Shown here: piece by piece, positions 58,265-64,000 of the stretch
How the letters are laid out: the number at the start of each line of letters is the position of its first letter
Numbering within the stretch: position 1 is the stretch's first letter
Assembly (NCBI GenBank): GCA_022565695.1
Contig: JAIUME010000001.1
Coordinates: forward strand, 682,001 to 746,000
Length of the DNA: 64,000 bases
DNA from: Alcanivorax sp.
Lineage (GTDB): Bacteria; Pseudomonadota; Gammaproteobacteria; Pseudomonadales; Alcanivoracaceae
Reading direction: 5' to 3'
Notes under the pieces: generated by a model
Told to the model about the DNA's origin: nothing
Seen by the model: the letters and a program-made list of their open reading frames with translations, nothing else
Database searches by the model: none
Position numbers and translations under genes: made by a program

Positions 58265-59085
58265 TGCCGACATTGATCCCGTTCCATAACACCTATCAGA
58301 GCACTGGCGCCGATCCGGAGCGTGCCCGGGATCTGGTGCTGCTGCATGGCTGGGGCCTGCACTCCATCGTCTGGGATGACATCATGCCCGGCCTGCTGGC
58401 GCACTTCCGCGTGACCGTGATTGATCTGCCCGGTATGGGCCAGAGCCCGCTGCCCAATGACGACTACACCCTGGATTTCCTGGTGACGCAGATGGCTGCC
58501 GTGATGCCGGCCCGGGCCCATATCATGGGCTGGTCGCTGGGCGGCATGGTCGGGATGGCGCTGGCTGCCCGATACCCGGAGCGCGTGCTGTCGCTGGTGA
58601 CTGTGGGGGCGAGCCCGCGTTTCACGGTCAGTGATGGCTGGCCGGCGGCCATGGCGCCGGCCATTCTGGATAAATTCACGGAAGTCTTCGAAGAGGATGA
58701 GGCCGGCACACTGATCCGTTTTCTGGCGCTGAACTGCAAGGGCAGCGCGACGCAGCGCGACGATGTGCGTCGTCTCAAGGACATTCTCTATTTTTGCGGT
58801 CTCCCGGCGGGCCGGGCCCTGCGTGGCGGCCTGGCGATCCTGCGTGATGCGGATTTGCGCGACACACTGGCGGGCCTGAAGCAGCCGTTACTGATGCTGT
58901 TCGGCGAGAACGACAACCTGGTGCCCGCCGCCGTGATTCCCGACATCCAGCACCTGCACCCGGAGATGGACTGGGCCTTGCTGGCGGACATGGCACACGT
59001 GCCGTTTGTCTCGGCACCGGATATCTACCTGCAGGCTGTACTGGATTTTTACCGTGAGCAGGAGATCATCGAGTGGGAAGCATGA
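58264..59085 (+). CDS. bioH: Pimeloyl-ACP methyl ester carboxylesterase
   Basis: A 273-residue alpha/beta hydrolase. ATG at 58264 overlapping the bioF stop. Motifs: VLLHGWGLHSIVWDD, VIDLPGMGQSP, nucleophile Ser in IMGWSLGGMVGMAL, acid region LMLFGENDNLVP and catalytic His in DMAHVPFVSAP. BioH cleaves the methyl ester that BioC adds, ending the disguised fatty-acid phase of pimeloyl synthesis; being between bioF and bioC strongly supports this over other esterases. ATGA overlap with bioC. Confidence 0.95.
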   Translation: MPTLIPFHNTYQSTGADPERARDLVLLHGWGLHSIVWDDIMPGLLAHFRVTVIDLPGMGQSPLPNDDYTLDFLVTQMAAVMPARAHIMGWSLGGMVGMALAARYPERVLSLVTVGASPRFTVSDGWPAAMAPAILDKFTEVFEEDEAGTLIRFLALNCKGSATQRDDVRRLKDILYFCGLPAGRALRGGLAILRDADLRDTLAGLKQPLLMLFGENDNLVPAAVIPDIQHLHPEMDWALLADMAHVPFVSAPDIYLQAVLDFYREQEIIEWEA

Positions 59086-59903
59086 GCCGCCCGACGGCCT
59101 TGCCAGCCGCATCGCCAGCCCCGGGGGACAGCCACGCAGTGGGCCGTCATTTCGGTGGTGCCGCCCGGACTTACGATGCGCATGCTGACGTGCAACTCAG
59201 TGCCGCCCGTGCGTTGCTGGCGTTGTTGCCCGGCGACCTGCACCCGGCGAGAGCGCTGGATCTGGGCGCCGGCACCGCGCCCATGGCGCGCCGTCTGCAG
59301 GAGCGTCTGCCGCAAACACAGTGGCTGGCACTGGATATTGCCTTGCCCATGCTGCAGGAAGCGCAGATTCGCGGCCGCCTCAATGAGCGTTACGCCGCCG
59401 TTTGCGCGGATGTGACCCGGCTGCCTCTGGGCGACGGCGGCATCGATCTGCTGTATTCCTCCTTCGCCCTGCAATGGTGCCAGCAGCTCCCCGAGCTGGC
59501 CGCAGAGCTGACCCGTGTCGCGGCCCCCGGCGCTGCCCTGGCGCTATGCGTGCCGGTGGTCGGGACCCTGCAAGAGCTGCGTGACAGCTGGGCCGAAGCG
59601 GACAATGCGCCACATGTGAATCGCTTCCATACGCTGCAGGATTGGGAGGCCGCTTTTGTCGCGGCGGGCTGGTACACCGACACCGCGCATCAATGGCAAG
59701 TGCAGCAGCATTATTCTGACGTACGCGCCATCAGCGGCATGTTGCGCGCCACCGGCGCGCACCATGTGTTCCGCAGTCAGCCACAAGGCCTGACGGGCCG
59801 ACGCCGCTTGCAGGCCATGCTGACTGCTTACGAGACTCGCCGTACCGCTGAGGGCCTGCCTGTGACCTGGCAGATTGGGCAGCTGGTGTTGCGCCGTCCC
59901 TGA
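59082..59903 (+). CDS. bioC: Malonyl-ACP O-methyltransferase
   Basis: A 273-residue SAM methyltransferase that masks malonyl-ACP to start pimelate synthesis. ATG at 59082 overlaps the bioH stop (ATGA). VGRHFGGAARTYDAHADVQ near residue 19 is the BioC start motif; SAM loop ALDLGAGTAPMARRL; LYSSFALQWCQQLP. Confidence 0.95.
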   Translation: MSRPTALPAASPAPGDSHAVGRHFGGAARTYDAHADVQLSAARALLALLPGDLHPARALDLGAGTAPMARRLQERLPQTQWLALDIALPMLQEAQIRGRLNERYAAVCADVTRLPLGDGGIDLLYSSFALQWCQQLPELAAELTRVAAPGAALALCVPVVGTLQELRDSWAEADNAPHVNRFHTLQDWEAAFVAAGWYTDTAHQWQVQQHYSDVRAISGMLRATGAHHVFRSQPQGLTGRRRLQAMLTAYETRRTAEGLPVTWQIGQLVLRRP

Positions 59904-59929
59904 CAAACCCGCTACCGGATACATCAACC

Positions 59930-60595
59930 ATGACCGAAAGACCTGTTCCCCGTGGCCGCTTCTTCATCACTGGCACCGATACCGGTGTCGGCAAGACCTG
60001 GGTTGCCAGCCGTTTGCTGGAGCGTGCCAGTGCTGCAGGCCTGCGCACTCTTGGCCTGAAACCGGTGGCTGCCGGGGCGGATGATCTGCCTTCGCCCTGT
60101 GGTACCCATACCGGGCCCACCAATGAAGACGCCCGCGCCCTGATGCAGGCCGCCAGCATCAAGCTGCCCTATGACCAGATCAATCCGGTCTTGCTCCAGG
60201 CACCGATGGCGCCCCATCTCGCCGCGCAGCAGGAAGGCAAGCGTCTGTCCGTTGCTCGCCTGGCAGGGTATGTGCGCGGTGCCTTACTCAGCGAGCAGGC
60301 GAGAGAGCCCGATTTGCTGCTGGTTGAGGGTGCGGGCGGCTGGCTGGTACCTCTCAACGATCGGGAAACACTCGCTGACCTGGCGAAGGAACTGGATCTG
60401 CCGGTGATCCTGGTTGTGGGGATGAGGCTGGGTTGCCTCAACCATGCGTTGCTCAGCGCTGAGGCGATTCGCGCCAGCGGTCTGCGGCTGGCGGGATGGG
60501 TCGCGAATCGGCTCCCGGAACAACCGATGACAGCGGTGGAAGAGAATGAAGCGACGCTGACCGAGTGGCTCAGAGCGCCGCGCATTCAGGCATGA
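59930..60595 (+). CDS. bioD: Dethiobiotin synthetase
   Basis: A 221-residue P-loop enzyme closing the ureido ring with CO2 and ATP. Walker A TGTDTGVGKTWVAS near residues 14-27, substrate region KPVAAG, LLVEGAGGWLVPL and VVGMRLGCLNHALL. Last gene of the bio operon. Confidence 0.97.
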   Translation: MTERPVPRGRFFITGTDTGVGKTWVASRLLERASAAGLRTLGLKPVAAGADDLPSPCGTHTGPTNEDARALMQAASIKLPYDQINPVLLQAPMAPHLAAQQEGKRLSVARLAGYVRGALLSEQAREPDLLLVEGAGGWLVPLNDRETLADLAKELDLPVILVVGMRLGCLNHALLSAEAIRASGLRLAGWVANRLPEQPMTAVEENEATLTEWLRAPRIQA

Positions 60596-60607
60596 CCGGG
60601 CGGCGAG

Positions 60608-61678
60608 TCAGGCTCGTTTGCGTACCAGCCCGTCATCCAGCGCTTGCTGGAAATGTTCGGTAAGTGTCTCTTCCAGTGGTCGGTACTGCACGCCCAGGGC
60701 CTTGCTGCGGCTGTTGTCGAAGCGAATCCGGTGACCCACGTTCAGGCGAATGAACTGGCGTGTGACCGGGCCCATCATGGGGCCGAAGGCCCAGGCAATC
60801 AGCTTCGGCGCGCGCAGGCGCGGGAACGGGTAAGCCTTGCCGAAATGGCCTCGCAGAATGCGGGCAATGCCGAGCATGCTGATGTCCTGGTTGACCAGAA
60901 TATAGCGCCCGCCAGCGTCCTGGCTGAAGGCGGCCAGCAGGTGCGCGCGGGCGACGTCGCGGACATCCACCACGCCAAAGCGCAGGTCCGGCACGCCGGT
61001 GCGCAGGCGACCATCACCGATCTGGCACAGGGCGTCGATGCTGGCGGATTTACTGGCGTTGGTCAGTGACGGGCCGTAAACCATGCCGGGGTTGATGGTG
61101 ATCAGATCCCAGCGTTGTTGCTGCCCGTGCATCTGCCAGGCTTCTTTCTCGGCAGCGAGCTTCGAGTATTGATAGGGATTGTGGGTCTCGCTGCTGGTGG
61201 TATTCCAGTCGTCTTCGCTGAATGCGGCCTTGCCGCTGCGGGCGAGGTCTGCGTTATCACCGTAGATGGCGGCAACACTGCTGGTGACGATGACGCGTTT
61301 GACGCTGGCGGTTCGGTTGGCGGCATCCAGTACATGCCGGGTGCCTTCGACGGCGGGACGCACCAGTGCCTCGTGGGCGCTGGCAAACCCGGTCAGCACG
61401 AAAGGCGAGGCGGTGTGCATCACGATATCGCAGCCTTGCATGGCGGCGTCGAAACTCTGTGCATCCAGCAGGTCGGCCTTGAACAGCTTCAGGGTGCCGG
61501 GCGCCTGTGCGGCAATGCTCTGCAGGTGTGCCACGCTGGCGGCGTTGTCCGGGTTGCGCACAGTGGCGTGAACCGTGTGCCCTGCGTCCAGCAGATCCTT
61601 GACGATCCAGCCTGCGATATAGCCGGAGGCGCCGGTGACGAGCACGGTGGAGGGCTGGGGCTGATCAGTCGTGGTCAT
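60608..61678 (-). CDS. NAD(P)-dependent short-chain reductase (DFR-like)
   Basis: A 356-residue extended SDR protein similar to dihydroflavonol-4-reductase-type enzymes. Cofactor loop VTGASGYIAGWIVKDLL at the N-terminus, DIVMHTASPFV, and the catalytic Tyr-Lys pair in NPYQYSKLAAEKEAW. Substrate unknown. It converges with bioD and stands alone on the minus strand; a 187-bp gap upstream holds no gene I can support. Confidence 0.88.
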   Translation of the reverse strand: MTTTDQPQPSTVLVTGASGYIAGWIVKDLLDAGHTVHATVRNPDNAASVAHLQSIAAQAPGTLKLFKADLLDAQSFDAAMQGCDIVMHTASPFVLTGFASAHEALVRPAVEGTRHVLDAANRTASVKRVIVTSSVAAIYGDNADLARSGKAAFSEDDWNTTSSETHNPYQYSKLAAEKEAWQMHGQQQRWDLITINPGMVYGPSLTNASKSASIDALCQIGDGRLRTGVPDLRFGVVDVRDVARAHLLAAFSQDAGGRYILVNQDISMLGIARILRGHFGKAYPFPRLRAPKLIAWAFGPMMGPVTRQFIRLNVGHRIRFDNSRSKALGVQYRPLEETLTEHFQQALDDGLVRKRA

Positions 61679-61865
61679 CGTGTTTCTCCGCTGAATGAGT
61701 GTTGATGCGACAGAGCCGCATCATATCAGCTTGTGCCAGTGGCGCGATGACAGCGGGGAGGGTAAGGGCTTAACCGCGGAGCACGACATCACGGTGCAAA
61801 AAAACGGCCACTTCATCACCGCGCAGGTCAGTAATGAAGGGCCGGACGGTAGTACCGGATACGCG

Positions 61866-63002
61866 TCAGTTCAGTCGGCAGCCGCTGCCTGAGAATGTAC
61901 CGCTGATACCGAACACGGTGTTGTTCCAGCTGCCGCTGAGCGTGCCGGTGTCGCGGTTCAGCGTGCCACTGATAGTGCCCTCGGAGTAGGTGGCGCTCAG
62001 GGTGGTGCCGGACACACTGCCGGAGAGGGTGACCAACTCATCTTCGAGGATGCTGTAACCCACGCCCTGTACTGTGCCGTTCTCGCTGACGTCGAAACTG
62101 AAGAGGCCTTCGTCGTCGCCGGTAAAGGCACCGGTGAAACGGAAGTCGGCATTGCTGAGGCCGCCGATGCGCTGGCCGTTGAAAAAGCCGCCAATGGTGC
62201 CGTCAGTCCAGGAGCCGGCGACACTGTTGGCGTCAGGGAAGCGCCCACGGAAGAACGTATCGGAAGCGGTGCTGCTGACGAAGTCGGATTCCTGACTGTA
62301 CTGAATGGGGTCGAAGGCGTTCAGCACGTACTCGCCGCCGTCAACACTACTGAAGGCTACGCCGGAAACGTCGCCGGTAAGCGCATCAACCAGGAAACCG
62401 AATGTGCCGCGATCGCTGCCTTGATAGGTCCCTCGATAGGCGCCAGCGCGGACGCAGCGAATGGTGGCCTGGAGATGATCAATTGCCTCGTTTTCACTGG
62501 GGAGTGTTGCGCCGGGGTGGACAGACGCCACATCACTGATGATGTCTGCGATATCCCCGGCGAGCGTGCCGCTGGCAAACTCGGGCTGATCCCAGCCCAT
62601 GGCCAGGGCGCGCACATCGTCGGAAATAGTGATGCCATTATCCGGATCACCGTCTTCATCCAGCAACAACATGAAGCGCACACGCCCGGTAACGCCGGGC
62701 TCAATACTGATGCCTGCCTCTACCATGTCCACGGGAAGCACAACTGCCGAGCCCGGCGCGCTGCCGATCTCGACGTTGCCGACATTGAAGGTCACCGTGT
62801 CATTGCGGCGATAGCGAAACTCGCCGCGTTCATTGGTGGTGCCGGTGATACCGGAGGACGTACGGTAATCGATGCCGATGACATTGCTGTCCTTGAAGAC
62901 ACCGGTACGTTCGCCGCCACCACTGCTGCTGCCGCCCCCGCCGCAGGCAACGAGCAGGGTGCTGGAGATCAGTAATGGCATAAAAGATCTGACAGGAAAC
63001 AT
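61866..63002 (-). CDS. Surface lipoprotein with Gly/Ser linker and beta-rich repeats
   Basis: About 378 residues from the ATG at 63002, which has AGGAGAT upstream. Lipobox LVAC followed at once by a Gly/Ser linker (GGGGSSSGGG). The N-terminal domain resembles regulatory-like beta domains (GITGTTNERGEFRYRRNDTV, then LLDEDGDPDNGITISDDV, a possible calcium-binding stretch). The C-terminal half is rich in Gly/Ser/Thr with repeated short strands (TLSGSVSGTTLSATYSEGT and similar) and ends SGSGCRLN. Function unknown; probably surface-exposed. It follows the next lipoprotein gene (63026 onwards is upstream on the minus strand). Confidence 0.75.
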   Translation of the reverse strand: MFPVRSFMPLLISSTLLVACGGGGSSSGGGERTGVFKDSNVIGIDYRTSSGITGTTNERGEFRYRRNDTVTFNVGNVEIGSAPGSAVVLPVDMVEAGISIEPGVTGRVRFMLLLDEDGDPDNGITISDDVRALAMGWDQPEFASGTLAGDIADIISDVASVHPGATLPSENEAIDHLQATIRCVRAGAYRGTYQGSDRGTFGFLVDALTGDVSGVAFSSVDGGEYVLNAFDPIQYSQESDFVSSTASDTFFRGRFPDANSVAGSWTDGTIGGFFNGQRIGGLSNADFRFTGAFTGDDEGLFSFDVSENGTVQGVGYSILEDELVTLSGSVSGTTLSATYSEGTISGTLNRDTGTLSGSWNNTVFGISGTFSGSGCRLN

Positions 63003-63025
63003 GAGAATCTCCTTCTCGTGACACC

Positions 63026-64000
63026 TCAGCGGGTACGAGGGTTGCAGGGTGAGCGGGCGCCAGCGCCGGATGACAGGCTGCACTGGGACAAGGTGCCCGG
63101 AGCAAAATTGTCACCGGTGAGCGTGCCGGTGGGTGGGTTGCTTTGTGGTACCACGATGACGCCGGAGGTTTCCGGGAGGAAATCGAAATTGTTGGATGGT
63201 GCAAATGCGACCTGATGCCGCTCTGTCGGAATATCGCCGCCCGCCGGAATGCAGATGGTTTCTGATGCAGGGTAGCCGGACGGCCAACAGGTTTGAGCCA
63301 CGTTCGGGCAGCTACTGATATCGCAGACTGTGCCGGAGACGGACAGCACGGTGTTTGAAGGGTCGTTGTCAAAGCCGTGGGTATAGAAGATGCGGATGTA
63401 CTCCTCCTCGGATCGGGCGAGGTCACTGTCGCCCGGGCCGATGGCGCCGATGTTGACGGCGATCGAGCATTGCAACGCGGCGCTTTCCTGCGCCTGAAAC
63501 GTGCTGAACGTCCCGCTGCAATTGCGGATGCAGGATGCGGCGCGCCAGCAGCGTTCGGAGCAGCCGGCCTCTTGCCCCTGCACGCTGGTGAGGATATCGC
63601 AGGCGTCGATGGTGAACTCGGGGCCCGCCTGTGCCGCAGTGGGTAGCACAAAGTGCTCACCTTCGATGTCGATATGCAGCCGCGTGATCGGGTACAGACT
63701 CTCGACGATAAACTCCATCACCAGTAAGCCATCCGGCGACTCGAAGGTCTCCACGCCGCGAATGATTGGCTCCTCACCGACACTGGTACTGGCAGGAAAG
63801 CCGCCACTGCCGCGCACCACCTCGGTGATGGCCAGCCCGTCAATGGGCGTATCGAAGGTGGATGGTGCGGGAGGGCCGCCGCCGCTGCTGCTACCTCCGC
63901 CACCGCCACAGGCGGCCAGGGCGAAGGTGAGTGTCAGCAACCAGAGCCACAGGCCGGTATGGCGCGTCCGGGATTGCAGGTATGAAGAGAGATAGGTGAA
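63026..64000 (-). CDS. Cys-rich lipoprotein with Gly/Ser linker (5' partial)
   Basis: The frame is open to the right window edge; the visible upstream part (SRTRHTGLWLWLLTLTFALA) looks like the n- and h-regions of a signal peptide, so the start is probably beyond base 64000. Lipobox LAAC, then a Gly/Ser linker (GGGGGSSSGGG) like the neighbouring lipoprotein's. The mature part has well over a dozen cysteines, many in pairs (EAGCSERCWRAASCIRNCS, VCDISSCPN), suggesting several disulfides. Not recognised; likely exported and surface-anchored. 23 bp from the next gene, so one operon. Confidence 0.75.
   Translation of the reverse strand, partial: FTYLSSYLQSRTRHTGLWLWLLTLTFALAACGGGGGSSSGGGPPAPSTFDTPIDGLAITEVVRGSGGFPASTSVGEEPIIRGVETFESPDGLLVMEFIVESLYPITRLHIDIEGEHFVLPTAAQAGPEFTIDACDILTSVQGQEAGCSERCWRAASCIRNCSGTFSTFQAQESAALQCSIAVNIGAIGPGDSDLARSEEEYIRIFYTHGFDNDPSNTVLSVSGTVCDISSCPNVAQTCWPSGYPASETICIPAGGDIPTERHQVAFAPSNNFDFLPETSGVIVVPQSNPPTGTLTGDNFAPGTLSQCSLSSGAGARSPCNPRTR

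Noticed and set aside
56879..58273. 464-codon open frame antisense to bioF
   Set aside because: Shadow of bioF; the plus strand has complete PLP enzyme motifs.
61695..61892. 65-codon open frame in the gap after the SDR gene
   Set aside because: No ribosome site or recognisable protein pattern, and it runs into the neighbouring lipoprotein gene.

Overview
The window reads as ordinary chromosome from a high-GC gammaproteobacterium. The gene set and order (glnA-ntrBC, tatABC-hisE-ubiBJE, argS-hslVU, ponA/pilMNOPQ-aroKB-gltBD-hemE, bioBFHCD) best fit the marine Pseudomonadales/Oceanospirillales side, with an Alcanivorax-like genome my best guess. That assignment is inference from gene order and protein style. 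I see no rRNA, tRNA, insertion sequence, prophage or CRISPR array. Genes are densely packed and no gene-free stretch exceeds about 300 bases; the longest gaps are 3918-4135, 32316-32525, 61679-61865 and 40617-40790.

Layout. 1-2393: a 7TM protein with a dead transglutaminase-like domain plus an ATP-grasp ligase, the visible part of a peptide-ligation type cluster cut by the left edge. 2501-3917: a MnmA-like PP-loop protein paired with a TusA-type sulfur carrier. 4136-9074: nitrogen control (glnA, a DUF4124 protein, ntrB, ntrC), with two NtrC sites and a sigma-54 promoter before glnA and a third NtrC site before ntrB. 9131-14417: lipoprotein, proline iminopeptidase, dtd, then a DUF3015/DUF4105/lipoprotein-hydrolase envelope cluster. 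14406-20206 (minus): Tat translocase, hisE, ubiquinone genes ubiB/ubiJ/ubiE and a protein of unknown function. 20334-27865: an Lgt-like/thioredoxin fusion, then hslU, hslV, a SPOR protein, argS and priA on the minus strand, with a heat-shock promoter in front of hslV. 28038-29658: rpmE and malic enzyme. 29718-40616: penicillin-binding protein 1A diverging from the type IV pilus secretin operon pilMNOPQ, followed by aroK, aroB and a DamX-like SPOR protein. 40791-47791: gltB, gltD, hemE. 47826-54940: smaller metabolic and envelope genes (ADC-like protein, thioesterase, polysaccharide deacetylase, Bax-like glucosaminidase, phhB, lipoprotein, acyl-CoA dehydrogenase, ComB-like phosphatase, hypothetical). 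55022-60595: comF diverging from the complete bioB-F-H-C-D operon, with a BirA operator over the bioB promoter. 60608-64000 (minus): an SDR reductase and two Gly/Ser-linker lipoproteins, the last cut by the right edge.

How the genes work together. Nitrogen assimilation is the main theme: GlnA and GltBD form the GS-GOGAT cycle, and NtrB/NtrC control glnA and probably their own expression. Biotin synthesis is a full five-gene operon with its own feedback operator. PilM-Q form the alignment and secretin parts of type IV pili, beside peptidoglycan synthesis (PBP1A, SPOR protein). The most useful non-routine observations are the regulatory sites (NtrC, sigma-54, sigma-32, BirA, PsrA-like), the PP-loop/TusA pair, the inactive-transglutaminase/ATP-grasp pair, and short tandem duplications of about 8-16 bp units recurring in many intergenic gaps. 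I did not find a clearly new multi-gene defence or mobile system.
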